From NCBI GenBank assembly GCA_003576695.1, contig QOZQ01000004.1:186001-250000 (forward strand): a stretch of DNA of 64,000 nucleotides. Reading direction: 5' to 3'. The position numbers and the translations under genes are program-made. Shown piece after piece: positions 17,383 through 26,068 of the stretch; position 1 is the stretch's first letter; each line of letters begins with the position of its first letter. The stretch comes from Taklimakanibacter lacteus (lineage in GTDB: Bacteria > Pseudomonadota > Alphaproteobacteria > Rhizobiales > Aestuariivirgaceae). The notes under the pieces were generated by a model, which saw only the letters and a program-made list of their open reading frames with translations, was not told the DNA's origin and searched no databases.

Positions 17383-18365
17383 GAGCGTTCGATTATCGGC
17401 GTGCCGGCGACCGGGCCGAAGCCCTGTCCATCGCAAGAACGGAAACTGCCCGCTATCTCGGCGGCGGCACCAATCTGGTGGACCTGATGCGGCAGAACAT
17501 CGAAGCGCCGGCCGCGCTGGTGGACGTGTCCCGTCTGCCGGGCCTTATCGAGGATACGCCAACTGGCGGCCTGATGATCGGCGCCGCCGTCCGCAACAGC
17601 GTCGTTGCCGCGCATCCTGCCGTGCGGGCGCGTTATCCGATGCTATCGCGTGCCATCCTGGCCGGCGCGTCGGCACAGATCCGCAACATGGCGACCGTCG
17701 GGGGCAATATCCTCCAGAGGACGCGCTGTGCCTACTTCTATGATGCCGCCGGATCGCACTGCAACAAGCGCGAACCTGGTGCCGGTTGTGACGCCATCGA
17801 AGGTTTCAACCGCTATCACGCGATCTTCGGCGCGTCAGAGCACTGCATCGCGACGCATCCGTCCGACATGTGCGTGGCGCTCGCAGCACTTGGCGCGACC
17901 GTGCATCTCGCCGGCGCCGGAGGCGAAAGAAACGTGCCGTTGCTCGATCTCCATCGGTTGCCCGGTGATCATCCGGAGATCGAGACGATATTGAGACCGG
18001 GCGAATTGATCACCGCGATCGAGCTCGCGCCGAGCGAAGCCGCGGCAAATTCCGGCTATCGCAAGGTTCGCGACCGTTCGAGCTATGCCTTCGCGCTGGT
18101 CTCGGTGGCCGCAGGACTGGGCCTCGCCGCGGGCAAAATCGAAGACGTGCGGATCGCCATGGGCGGTGTCGCGGCGAAGCCGTGGCGCGCCGCGCGCGCC
18201 GAGCAAGTTCTACGCGGCCAGGTTCCTACGAGAGAGCGTTTCCGCGAGGCCGCCGATACCGAGCTCGCTGCCGCCAAGGCTTTCGATGGCAATGAATTCA
18301 AGGTCGAGCTGGCGAAAAGGACCATTGTCGCCATGCTCAGCGAACTCGCAGGAACAGAAGCATGA
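17379..18365 (+). CDS. Molybdenum hydroxylase FAD subunit with extra cysteine insertion (PaoB/CoxM type)
   Basis: 328 residues. FAD-binding loops are GGGTN near residue 28 and ATVGGN near 105. The segment 117-165 contains five cysteines (117, 128, 137, 156, 165) in the context CNKREPGAGC and ASEHCIATHPSDMC, matching the insertion that holds an additional [4Fe-4S] cluster in the PaoB/YagS and 4-hydroxybenzoyl-CoA reductase beta branch. This points to the PaoABC-like class rather than plain CO dehydrogenase or xanthine dehydrogenase. It overlaps both neighbours by 4 bp, so the three are translationally coupled. Confidence 0.9.
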   Translation: MRAFDYRRAGDRAEALSIARTETARYLGGGTNLVDLMRQNIEAPAALVDVSRLPGLIEDTPTGGLMIGAAVRNSVVAAHPAVRARYPMLSRAILAGASAQIRNMATVGGNILQRTRCAYFYDAAGSHCNKREPGAGCDAIEGFNRYHAIFGASEHCIATHPSDMCVALAALGATVHLAGAGGERNVPLLDLHRLPGDHPEIETILRPGELITAIELAPSEAAANSGYRKVRDRSSYAFALVSVAAGLGLAAGKIEDVRIAMGGVAAKPWRAARAEQVLRGQVPTRERFREAADTELAAAKAFDGNEFKVELAKRTIVAMLSELAGTEA

Positions 18366-20680
18366 GCAAGCTGCAGAACGCCATCGTCGGCGGTGTCCGC
18401 ACCGCGATGAGCTATGTCCCCAGCAGCTGGCTGCCGGGCGGCAAGCCCGATCCATTGATAGAGCGACGCGTCACCCTCGGCACACAACAGTCGCGCCTCG
18501 ATGGTCCTGACAAGGTGCGGGGTTCCTCGCGCTTCGCCGCCGAGGTGCCGATGGAGCGTTTGCTCTATGCCGCTTGCGTCCATTCGACTATCGCCCGCGG
18601 CAGGATCTCGGAGATTGACGTCTCCTCCGCCGAGGCGGCGCCGGGCGTCGTTCTTGTCATGACGCATCGCAACGCGCCCAAGATGGCGTTGCCGCCGCCG
18701 ATTGGACTGGCCAATCTCAAGGCCGCCGGCAACAACATTCTGCCGGTGATGCAGGACCCGGAGATTCGCTGGAACGGGCAGGCGGTCGCAGTGGTACTGG
18801 CCGAAACGCAGGAGCAAGCCGATCACGCCGCATCGCTGGTCAAAGCAAGCTACGAGAGCGTCGCCGCACGCACGCGGTTCGAGGATGCCAAGGCCGATGC
18901 GCGGACGCCCGACTCGCTCATGATCGAGAGGAATCGGCTGAAGAAAGGCGATGTGCAGGCGGCGTTCCGGAGAGCTGTGCGCAGTGTTGATGCGACCTAT
19001 CGAACGCCGTGGCACAATCACAATCCGATCGAGCCCAATTCCGCGACGATCGCCTGGAATGGCGACCGGCTGATCGTTCATGACGCAACGCAGATGCTGA
19101 ACGGCACAGCCGGCTCACTCGCCAAGGTTTTCGGCATCAAGGAGACACAGGTGCATGTGAGCTCGCCCTTCGTTGGCGGGGGCTTCGGCGGGAAGGCGCT
19201 GTGGGATTACCAGATCCTGGGCGCCGCAGCGGCCAAGCTTGCCGGCCGGCCGGTGCGTATCGTTCTGTCCCGCGCCGGCATGCATCGTCTGATCGGCGGC
19301 CGGTCACCGACGGAACAGCGCGTCGCTCTTGCCGCTGACGCCGACGGAAAGCTCATGGGACTGATCCACCACGGCTTCTCGGTAAAGCCGCCGCACAGCG
19401 TCTGCGACGAGGCGTTCACCCTGACCAGCCGATCGCTCTATGCATCGGCCAGCTTCGACGTCGTCCAGCACACTCTCGACCTCGATGTGCTGGCGAACAC
19501 CTTCATGCGCGCGCCCGGAGAAGCCGTCGGCACTTTCGCGATCGAATGCGCAATGGACGAACTGGCGCATGGATTGGGGATGGATCCCATCGAGCTCAGG
19601 CGCCGCAACGTCGCCGATTGCGATCCGGTCACCGGCACGCCGCATTCCCAAAGCGACCTGATGCTGGCTTATGACCTGGGCGCGAAGCGGTTCGGCTGGA
19701 ATCGTCGCGCGGCAACGCCGCGTTCGCGCAAGGATAATGAGTGGCTTCTCGGCATGGGCTGTGCGACGGGCTCCTTCCCATATGCCCGGATGCCCGGCAT
19801 GTCCGCCCGGATCACCATCGACGGCGACGGTCAAGCCACGGTTTCAAGTGCCGCGCATGAGATGGGCGTCGGCACCGCGACGGTGCAGCGACAGCACGCG
19901 GCGGACCGTCTTGGCTTGCCACTGGAACGAGTCACGGTCAGGATCGGTGATACCAGCCTGCCCTTTGGCAGCTTTGCCGGTGGTTCGTCGCAGACCGCTT
20001 CGCTGGGGGCGGCCATCAATGCGGCCAGCGGAAAGCTGGCCAGCGAGCTGCTGCGCCTGGCTGGCAACGACACGCCTCTCGCTGGTCTGAAGGTGGGGGA
20101 GATCGAATTTGCCAATGGCGGCCTGCGGAAGATCGACGATCAATCTCGCCACGAGAGCTTCGTGTCGATCCTCAAGCGTGCGGCACGCCGCGAGGTCAGC
20201 GTGTCAGGAGAGAGCGGTGCGCCCCTCGAAATGCTCAAATTCTCGATGCACAGCAGGTCGGCGATCTTTTGCGAGCTGCGCGTGAGCGAAGTGACAGGAG
20301 AGGTCCGCGTGGACCGACTTGTCGGTTGCTTCGATTGTGGCCGCATTCTCAACCCGAAGACCGCCGCGAGCCAGTTTCGAGGCGGCATGATCATGGGAAT
20401 CGGCATGGCGCTGACCGAGGAGACCTTGTTCGATGAGCGAACCGGAAGGATCATGAGCGCCTCGATCGCGGATTACCACGTGCCGGTGCATCTCGACGTG
20501 CCGGACATCGATGTGCTGTGGACCGATATTCCCGATCCCCGTACCCCCATGGGAGCGCGCGGCATCGGTGAAATTGGCATCACCGGGGTCGCGGCCGCCA
20601 TCGCCAACGCTGCGTTCAATGCCACGGGAAAACGCGTTCGCGAGCTGCCGCTGACGCCGGACAAGTTTCTGTTTGCCTGA
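18362..20680 (+). CDS. Molybdenum hydroxylase large subunit, molybdopterin-binding (PaoC/CoxL type)
   Basis: 772 residues, the usual length for the xanthine oxidase family large subunit. Motifs: GGGFGGKA near 275 and MRAPGEAVGTFAIE near 380 contact the cofactor, and GARGIGEIG near 730 carries the catalytic glutamate. The family hydroxylates aldehydes or N-heterocycles with water-derived oxygen. The exact substrate is unknown; the cluster insertion in the FAD subunit suggests an aldehyde oxidoreductase of PaoC type. No XdhC/PaoD-like cofactor-insertion factor is adjacent, so maturation must rely on a gene elsewhere. Confidence 0.92.
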   Translation: MSKLQNAIVGGVRTAMSYVPSSWLPGGKPDPLIERRVTLGTQQSRLDGPDKVRGSSRFAAEVPMERLLYAACVHSTIARGRISEIDVSSAEAAPGVVLVMTHRNAPKMALPPPIGLANLKAAGNNILPVMQDPEIRWNGQAVAVVLAETQEQADHAASLVKASYESVAARTRFEDAKADARTPDSLMIERNRLKKGDVQAAFRRAVRSVDATYRTPWHNHNPIEPNSATIAWNGDRLIVHDATQMLNGTAGSLAKVFGIKETQVHVSSPFVGGGFGGKALWDYQILGAAAAKLAGRPVRIVLSRAGMHRLIGGRSPTEQRVALAADADGKLMGLIHHGFSVKPPHSVCDEAFTLTSRSLYASASFDVVQHTLDLDVLANTFMRAPGEAVGTFAIECAMDELAHGLGMDPIELRRRNVADCDPVTGTPHSQSDLMLAYDLGAKRFGWNRRAATPRSRKDNEWLLGMGCATGSFPYARMPGMSARITIDGDGQATVSSAAHEMGVGTATVQRQHAADRLGLPLERVTVRIGDTSLPFGSFAGGSSQTASLGAAINAASGKLASELLRLAGNDTPLAGLKVGEIEFANGGLRKIDDQSRHESFVSILKRAARREVSVSGESGAPLEMLKFSMHSRSAIFCELRVSEVTGEVRVDRLVGCFDCGRILNPKTAASQFRGGMIMGIGMALTEETLFDERTGRIMSASIADYHVPVHLDVPDIDVLWTDIPDPRTPMGARGIGEIGITGVAAAIANAAFNATGKRVRELPLTPDKFLFA

Positions 20681-20742
20681 CCGATATATAGCGCAGGCAT
20701 GTTCCAATGCCGATGATGGCTTCCTGGATCATCGACATTCCT

Positions 20743-20826
20743 TGCCGAATTATAAGCATCCGCCACGCGCCACATTGCCGAGATGTAAGCAAAACGCCAC
20801 CTCGCCGCCGAAATCGTAAGCCACCT
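20743..20826. repeat. Three degenerate direct repeats upstream of the MarR fragment
   Basis: Three spaced copies of a unit like (T/C)GCCGAnnT-n-TAAGC-n-CCAC occur at 20743-20766, 20776-20800 and 20806-20826. Multiple terminal repeats of this kind are a feature of IS21-type element ends, so this could be the end of a lost insertion sequence; no transposase remains next to it. They could also be binding sites for a regulator. Confidence 0.4.
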
Positions 20827-20842
20827 GACAAACAGGAGGCTT

Positions 20843-21022
20843 ATGGCGATGAGCATGAAGCGTTCGCTGCGGCGTGAATTCGTGGGCGCACTGGTCGATA
20901 CGGCGCGCCATTTCAGCCATTTCGTCGATCGCCGGGCACAGCGGCTCGGTTTGACCGGCGCGCAGATCCGCGTGCTCCGGTCGCGGCGGGAGGCCATGCC
21001 TGACAGGCTGCCGGCCGAATGA
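20843..21022 (+). pseudogene. N-terminal MarR-family fragment, 59 codons
   Basis: The frame has an excellent ribosome site (AGGAGG, 5 bases before ATG) and encodes 59 residues. The middle part, FVGALVDTARHFSHFVDRRA then QRLGLTGAQIRVLRS, resembles the first helices of MarR regulators, the part that forms the dimer interface, but the DNA-binding wing is missing. It therefore looks like the stump of a MarR gene, cut off just before the serine hydrolase gene. Because the start signals are intact it could still make a small protein that forms heterodimers; that is speculation. Confidence 0.55.
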
Positions 21023-21025
21023 CGA

Positions 21026-22174
21026 TCAGTTCCGGATGGCGGCGAGGACGAATTTGTCGAGAATGTCGAAGGAGACCCAGTCCTGGCTCTCCTCGCCGTA
21101 GAGCCCCGCCGCTATTGCCACCACGAGGTCAAAGGCGGGAACCACATAGAGCCGCTGTCCGCCATGGCCCTGCGCACTGACCCACGATATGTCGCGGTCA
21201 CCGACTTTTCCGTGATCGGTCCACCATTGATAGCCATAGCCGAGAGAAGGAATATCCTCATTGAAGCCCGTGACATGGGTTCTGGTCGCTTCATCGATCC
21301 ATTCCCGCGAAACGATCCGCCGGCCATTCCACATGCCCTTGTCGAGCACGAGCTGGCCGATCTTGGCCATGTCGCGCGGGCGCAGGCGCAATCCCGAATC
21401 GGCAGCGAACTCGCCATTGGCCGGCATCTTCATCCATTGAAAGTCGGTAATGCCAAGCGGGTCGAACAAGGCTTCTTTGGCGAAATCGGCAAGGAACTTG
21501 CGTGTTGTCCGCTGCACGATCCCGCCGAGAAGCTGGGTATCGCCGCCGCTATAGTTCCATCTGGCGCCGGGCTCATGTTGCAGGGGCTTGGCGAGTACGA
21601 AGCGATAGGGATTGACCGATCGGATCATCGCAAACTGATCGTTGCGGTCATCGTCATAGGGGGCCACCTCATCCCAGGCGAGTCCCGATGTCATGGTCAA
21701 GAGATGGCGCAGTCTGATCGTAACCTTCCGCGGCTCTTGCAGAGCCGCGGAGTCGGTGTAGAAGGCAAACAAGGGTTCCTCGACGCTCGCGATGTGCCTG
21801 CGATCGATGGCGATGCCGGCGAGCAGGGAGACGACGCTCTTACTGACCGAGTACATGTCGTGCTTCACCTGCGCGGAATAGGCCATGGTCCGGGGCTGCG
21901 ATCTCCATTCATTGTCGTCGCCCGGCCGGTAAGTCTCATACACAAGCTTGCCGCGGCGGATGACGACGACCGCGTGGATCTTCATCTGCGGCGATCTGTC
22001 GAGCGTCGCGTCGATCGAGCAAAGAAGGGCCGTATCGAATCCGGCTTGCTCGGGTGTGGCGGTCGGCCATTCCATTTGGGCGGCGACAGATGCGCCGCAG
22101 GTTTCGGCCGCCACGCTCCAGGTCGGGACGGTGATCGCATAACCAAGAAACAGGGCGGCCAACACGGATCGCAT
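21026..22174 (-). CDS. Exported serine hydrolase, class C beta-lactamase fold
   Basis: 382 residues with a signal peptide (about 1-23, ending SVAA). The active-site set of the beta-lactamase/6-aminohexanoate-dimer hydrolase group is present: SVSK at 109-112 (nucleophile and base), NYSGGD near 207 (the Tyr) and GHGG near 345 in place of KTG. Such enzymes act as esterases, amidases or peptidases in the periplasm; this motif set is not that of a true AmpC. It converges on the MarR fragment with a 3-bp gap and is divergent from mtnP. Confidence 0.87.
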   Translation of the reverse strand: MRSVLAALFLGYAITVPTWSVAAETCGASVAAQMEWPTATPEQAGFDTALLCSIDATLDRSPQMKIHAVVVIRRGKLVYETYRPGDDNEWRSQPRTMAYSAQVKHDMYSVSKSVVSLLAGIAIDRRHIASVEEPLFAFYTDSAALQEPRKVTIRLRHLLTMTSGLAWDEVAPYDDDRNDQFAMIRSVNPYRFVLAKPLQHEPGARWNYSGGDTQLLGGIVQRTTRKFLADFAKEALFDPLGITDFQWMKMPANGEFAADSGLRLRPRDMAKIGQLVLDKGMWNGRRIVSREWIDEATRTHVTGFNEDIPSLGYGYQWWTDHGKVGDRDISWVSAQGHGGQRLYVVPAFDLVVAIAAGLYGEESQDWVSFDILDKFVLAAIRN

Positions 22175-22263
22175 GATACATCCTCATCGCGGCAGCCACT
22201 TTCAATGCGCCGATCAAGGCTGTACATCATTCGCGGGCGCAGGAAAACTCCACGGGGTGGGCA

Positions 22264-23142
22264 ATGACGAAATCGGTTCTCGGCATCATCGGCGGATCGG
22301 GCGTCTATGACATCGACATCGACGACGCCCGCTGGGAAACGATCGCCTCGCCCTGGGGCGAGCCTTCCGACCAGCTGCGGCGTGGCGAAATCGACGGCCT
22401 GCCGGTGGTCTTCCTGCCCCGCCATGGCCGCGGCCACCGCTTCTCGCCCACCACGATCAACTACCGCGCCAATATCGACATACTGAAGCGGGCCGGCGTC
22501 ACCGATATCATCTCGCTGTCGGCCTGCGGCTCGTTTCGCGAGGAGCTCGCGCCCGGGCACTTCGTGCTGGTCGACCAGTTCATCGACCGCACCTTCGCGC
22601 GCGAGAAGAGCTTCTTCGGTACCGGTTGCGTGGCGCATGTGTCACTCGCCTATCCGGTGTCGCCGACATTGCAGGACCTGGCGGAGGCGGCGCTCAAGGC
22701 GGAGAACGTGCCTTACGCGCGCGGCGGGACCTATCTGGTGATGGAAGGCCCGCAATTCTCCACCCTCGCCGAATCGCAACTTTACCGGTCGTGGGGATGC
22801 AGCGTGATCGGCATGACCAACATGCCGGAAGCGAAGCTCGCGCGCGAGGCGGAGCTGCCTTACTGCACCGTCGCGATGGTGACCGACTATGATTCCTGGC
22901 ATCCGCATCATGGCGAGGTTGACATCATGTCGATCCTGCGCGTGCTGAAAGGCAACAGCGAGAATGCCCGGCGCTTCGTGACGCGGCTCGCCAAGGATTT
23001 TCCGCGCCAGCATCCGGCCTGCCAGGTCGGTTCCGACCAGGCGCTCGAATATGCGATCATGACGGCACCCGAGAAGCGCGATCCAGAACTGCTCGGGAAG
23101 CTCGACGCGGTGGCGGGACGGGTTCTCAGCGCGTCAAAATAA
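22264..23142 (+). CDS. mtnP: S-methyl-5'-thioadenosine phosphorylase
   Basis: 292 residues of the trimeric purine nucleoside/MTA phosphorylase family. IIGGSGVYDI near the start and PRHGRGHR near residue 58 bind phosphate; TNMPEAKLAREAELPY and the following VTDYDSW fix MTA preference over guanosine. The enzyme splits methylthioadenosine from polyamine or quorum-signal synthesis into adenine and methylthioribose-1-phosphate for methionine salvage. Adenine would be recaptured by apt at 11.4 kb. It stands alone here; the other mtn genes are not in the window. Confidence 0.93.
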   Translation: MTKSVLGIIGGSGVYDIDIDDARWETIASPWGEPSDQLRRGEIDGLPVVFLPRHGRGHRFSPTTINYRANIDILKRAGVTDIISLSACGSFREELAPGHFVLVDQFIDRTFAREKSFFGTGCVAHVSLAYPVSPTLQDLAEAALKAENVPYARGGTYLVMEGPQFSTLAESQLYRSWGCSVIGMTNMPEAKLAREAELPYCTVAMVTDYDSWHPHHGEVDIMSILRVLKGNSENARRFVTRLAKDFPRQHPACQVGSDQALEYAIMTAPEKRDPELLGKLDAVAGRVLSASK

Positions 23143-23244
23143 AGCCATCAGACAGCCCCATTCAGCCCGCTCTCCGAGTCTATTGAACCAAGATGCGTTC
23201 CTGCGCGTTAGAAGCAGAACAGCGGTCGTGGACGGAGGGGTCGT

Positions 23245-23946
23245 TTGGCAAAATTCATCACAAGACGTTCATTTCTCGGCAGGTCGATGGTGGCCGGCGC
23301 CGGGCTTGTCCTTGCGTCACGCAACGGCTTCGGCCAGGAAGAGAACATGTCGACCACCGACGGCACGGTCGATCCCTTTCCCATTCCGCAAGTCGACCTG
23401 AAGAAGATCCCGGCGGAGTTCCGCCGCCAGACGGTCGAGTATCTCGGTCATGAGTGGCCGGGAACCATCGTCGTCGACACCAAGACGAAGCATCTGTTCA
23501 AGATCCTGCCCGGTCAGCAGGCGATCCGCTATGGCGTCGGCGTCGGGCGGGAAGGCTTCTCCTGGTCAGGCGAGGCGCAAGTCGGCGCCAAGCAGATGTG
23601 GCCGACCTGGAACCCGCCCGCCGAAATGGTGGCGCGCGATCCCAATGCCGCCAAATGGGCGAACGGACAGCCGGGCGGACCCGACAATCCGTTGGGTGCC
23701 AGAGCCCTCTATCTCTACCAGAACAGCAAGGACACGCTGTTCCGCATCCATGGCACCAATGCGCCGAAATCGATCGGCAAGGCGATGTCGTCCGGCTGCA
23801 TCCGCATGCTGAACCAGGATGTGGTCGAGCTCTACCGCATGACGCCGATCGGCACGCGCGTCACCGTGCTGCCTTCCGATCCGCAGCAGATCTTCGAGGA
23901 AGACGAGATCGCCGGTACCGCCGGTGGCGCCGATGTCATCCAATAA
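23245..23946 (+). CDS. L,D-transpeptidase (YkuD domain), Tat-type signal, first of two
   Basis: 233 residues from a TTG at 23245, chosen for the GGAGGGG site 5 bases upstream. The N-terminus carries a twin-arginine signal (TRRSFLGRS then a hydrophobic run). The catalytic block is HGTNAPKSIGKAMSSGCIRM, with the nucleophilic Cys near residue 190. These periplasmic enzymes crosslink peptidoglycan (3-3 links) or attach proteins to it. It is similar over most of its length to the L,D-transpeptidase at 31167-31811, so the two are paralogues. Monocistronic by appearance. Confidence 0.9.
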   Translation: MAKFITRRSFLGRSMVAGAGLVLASRNGFGQEENMSTTDGTVDPFPIPQVDLKKIPAEFRRQTVEYLGHEWPGTIVVDTKTKHLFKILPGQQAIRYGVGVGREGFSWSGEAQVGAKQMWPTWNPPAEMVARDPNAAKWANGQPGGPDNPLGARALYLYQNSKDTLFRIHGTNAPKSIGKAMSSGCIRMLNQDVVELYRMTPIGTRVTVLPSDPQQIFEEDEIAGTAGGADVIQ

Positions 23947-23975
23947 TCGCGGGCAGTGAGATCGCCGGCGCCTGA

Positions 23976-24446
23976 TCAGTTCAGCAAGGCCGCGCTCGAC
24001 TTCTTGCGCTTCTTTGCCGCGAGCGCCGTGGTCTTGGGCTTGAGCGGCTTGTAGGCGGGCGAAAGAACCATCCGCACGAAAGGATGCTTGGCCAGCCGCT
24101 TCTGCTCGGAGGCATCGAAGGCGACATGCTTACGGGTACAGGCTTTCTGGATCTGGTCGCGGATGGCCTGCGCCTTGCGCTCGACCATGTCGCAGTTTCG
24201 CTCACGCAATACGCTCACCTTGGCCTCGATCTCCCGGGCGCAGTCCATCCAGATCGCGCGATGTGTCTCCTCATGCTTCCTGAGAAAGCCCGAGAATTGC
24301 TGCCAGCGGTCGCGAACCCCGGGTGAAAGGGCTTTTTCATTGGCGAGCTTCGGCAGGCGAATGGTGAAATCCGCCTTGATCTGGTAATTCGTCATGCGGC
24401 AACTGTTGGCCTGCTGCAGCCTGCCTTCCTGGGTCGATTCCATCAC
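23976..24446 (-). pseudogene. DUF922 protease-like protein, N-terminally truncated copy
   Basis: 156 codons from GTG 24446 or 155 from ATG 24443. The C-terminal part matches the paralogue upstream (24559-25212), including the zinc-site-like motif HEETHRAIWM. The signal peptide and first beta part of DUF922 are absent, and the frame simply runs open upstream with no convincing start. In that upstream frame the DNA reads FLGKPRQPATKSRLGAC, which resembles FLGKADLAATKPRLKAC encoded ahead of the intact copy. It thus looks like a partial tandem duplicate that lost about 90 codons. Without a signal it would not be exported; it may be dead or a cytosolic remnant. Confidence 0.6.
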
Positions 24447-24470
24447 GGTCGCGGCATAGGCCTTCTCGCC

Positions 24471-24528
24471 GCAAGCGCCAAGACGAGACTTGGTTGCCGG
24501 CTGTCGCGGCTTGCCGAGGAAAGCCGAC
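24471..24528. repeat. Direct repeat upstream of the truncated DUF922 copy
   Basis: 58 bp that align without gaps to 25261-25318, upstream of the intact DUF922 gene, with about 70% matches by eye (shared blocks GCAAGC, AAGACG, CTTGGTTGCCG, CTTGCCGAG). It shows that the duplication included DNA ahead of the gene. Confidence 0.6.
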
Positions 24529-24558
24529 GCTACGCCACCGATCGCCCTGCGGCCAAGA

Positions 24559-25212
24559 TCAGTTCGGCAAGGAGACGGACCGCTTGCGCTTCTTCGCCAC
24601 GAGCTTGGTTGGCCTGGTCTTTATCGGCCTGTAGATCGGCGCTTCAGCCGCCCTGATGAAGGGGTGGCTGTCAAAGTGTCGTCTCTCTGCGGCGTCAAAA
24701 GCGGCATCCTTCTTCAGGCAAGTGCCGCGGGTCTGCTCGAAGACGCGTTTCGCATTCTTCACCGCCGCATCGCAGCTGCGGGCATGAAAGCCCGCGACCC
24801 TGGCATAGAGGCTGCGCGCGCAGCCCATCCAGATGGCCCGATGCGTCTCCTCGTGTTTCCTGACGAAACTGGAAAACTGCTGCCACAAGCGGCGGTCATT
24901 CGCCGGCAGGGAGGCTTCGTTACTGTGCTTTGGCAGACGGATGAGGAATTTGACCGGCAGATGGTCGACACGGCAACCTTTCGCCGAGCTGGCGGTTCCT
25001 GGCTTGCCGATGCTGATGGACGTGGATGCAAAGTGCCTGCTGCGATTTATCTGCCACCGGAGCAGCGACGCATAGATGCCGGTCGCGGTCGTGCCCGATA
25101 CGCTGTAGTAGGAATAAGCCGTCGAGAAGGAAGGTGCCGCCCGCGCTGCCTCCGGCCCGAGCGCAATAACCATACTCGCCGCCCCCAACACCAGCCGTAT
25201 CGTTGACCGCAT
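24559..25212 (-). CDS. DUF922 exported zinc-protease-like protein, intact copy
   Basis: 217 residues from the ATG at 25212 (MRSTIRL), giving a clean signal peptide of about 23 residues ending EAARA; the frame is open further upstream but that part is noncoding repeat. After YYSVSGTTATGIYASL (start of the DUF922 domain) comes HEETHRAIWM, an HExxH motif, near residue 137. Cysteines flank the domain. The family is predicted to be secreted metal-dependent proteases, but no substrate is known. The C-terminus is Lys/Arg-rich (VAKKRKRS). The truncated copy lies 112 bp downstream. Confidence 0.78.
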   Translation of the reverse strand: MRSTIRLVLGAASMVIALGPEAARAAPSFSTAYSYYSVSGTTATGIYASLLRWQINRSRHFASTSISIGKPGTASSAKGCRVDHLPVKFLIRLPKHSNEASLPANDRRLWQQFSSFVRKHEETHRAIWMGCARSLYARVAGFHARSCDAAVKNAKRVFEQTRGTCLKKDAAFDAAERRHFDSHPFIRAAEAPIYRPIKTRPTKLVAKKRKRSVSLPN

Positions 25213-25525
25213 TGAAACCTCGAATAGATGAGAAAGAATTAGGGCCGGGTGGGCATAAGAGCAAGCCTTAAGACGCGGCTTGGTTGCCGCCAAATCAGCC
25301 TTGCCGAGAAACCGGCCTTGGGTCATAGTCCCGCGCCGGATCACAGAGATGTGACTCCGGTCGGGCAAAGCGTTTCGAACCCGGTGAAGACTGAATACGG
25401 GGCATGGGGGCATGCATCCGCTGACTGCCTTTCCCGCTGTTTTGACGAGCTGTGCCTTCCCGTATTCGGAAGCTCACATTCCGTGACGGGGCAGTTGAGG
25501 AAACGGGACAAGGAGCAATCCCCGC
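25213..25525. other. Gene-free stretch between DUF922 and the cold-shock gene
   Basis: Holds the second copy of the direct repeat (25261-25318) and a long leader for the divergent cold-shock gene. Long 5' leaders are usual for cspA-type genes. No clear -35/-10 pair or stable hairpin could be assigned by eye. Confidence 0.5.
25261..25318. repeat. Direct repeat upstream of the intact DUF922 gene
   Basis: Partner of the repeat at 24471-24528 (same length, no gaps). It lies 49 bp upstream of the start codon of the intact copy. Confidence 0.6.
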
Positions 25526-25738
25526 ATGCGCCAGAATGGCACCATCAAGTTTTTCAACCAGGCCAAGGGCTACGGATTCGTGTCACCGGAAGGTGGCGGC
25601 AAGGACGTATTCGTGCATGTCACCGCGGTTCAGCGTTCGGGCATCCCCGAATTGAACGAAGGCATGAGAATCAGCTTCGAGGTCCAGCCGGACAAGCGTG
25701 GCCGCGGCCCCCAGGCGGTGGAATTGCAGCTCCTCTGA
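25526..25738 (+). CDS. Cold-shock domain protein (CspA family)
   Basis: 70 residues, a single cold-shock domain. The RNA-binding motifs are KGYGFVSPE (RNP1) and VFVHVTAV (RNP2). AAGGAG lies 10 bases before the ATG. Such proteins bind single-stranded RNA or DNA and melt mRNA structure, often on cold shock or at stationary phase. Single gene; divergent from the DUF922 gene. Confidence 0.95.
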   Translation: MRQNGTIKFFNQAKGYGFVSPEGGGKDVFVHVTAVQRSGIPELNEGMRISFEVQPDKRGRGPQAVELQLL

Positions 25739-25807
25739 GCCCGCGATTATGCACCGCCCATATCTGTGCTAGACTGCAGACATGGGGTAGGTCGGACTTA
25801 TCTCTTC

Positions 25808-26068
25808 ATGGCCACTCTGGCGCTCGCCGGGGTGGCCGGCCAGCAGGCGGCGGCGCATAGTTGCACGTGCCGAGCCAATGGCCAGGCTTTCACCCAGGGG
25901 CAGATCGTCTGCATCCGCGGCAAGCTTTCGCAATGCCAGATGAACCAGAATGTGCCGACATGGCAAATAATCTCCGACACATGCCCAGAGGCCGAACTGC
26001 CCGGATCGGTGCCGGTGTTCGCCGCCATCTCCTTGCCGGCCTCGCCGCCCTTGCCGCCGTCGCATTAG
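25808..26068 (+). CDS. Small exported cysteine-containing protein upstream of RNase T2
   Basis: 86 residues if the ATG at 25808 is used; a TTG at 25766 would add 14 residues. A short hydrophobic N-terminus ending QQAAA looks like a signal peptide, followed by a core with five cysteines (SCTC, IVC, SQC, DTC) and a Pro-rich tail. Similar small proteins occur next to RNase T2 genes in rhizobia, from memory. The 3' end overlaps the start of the RNase gene in another frame, consistent with coupling. Function unknown; the start is uncertain. Confidence 0.6.
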   Translation: MATLALAGVAGQQAAAHSCTCRANGQAFTQGQIVCIRGKLSQCQMNQNVPTWQIISDTCPEAELPGSVPVFAAISLPASPPLPPSH

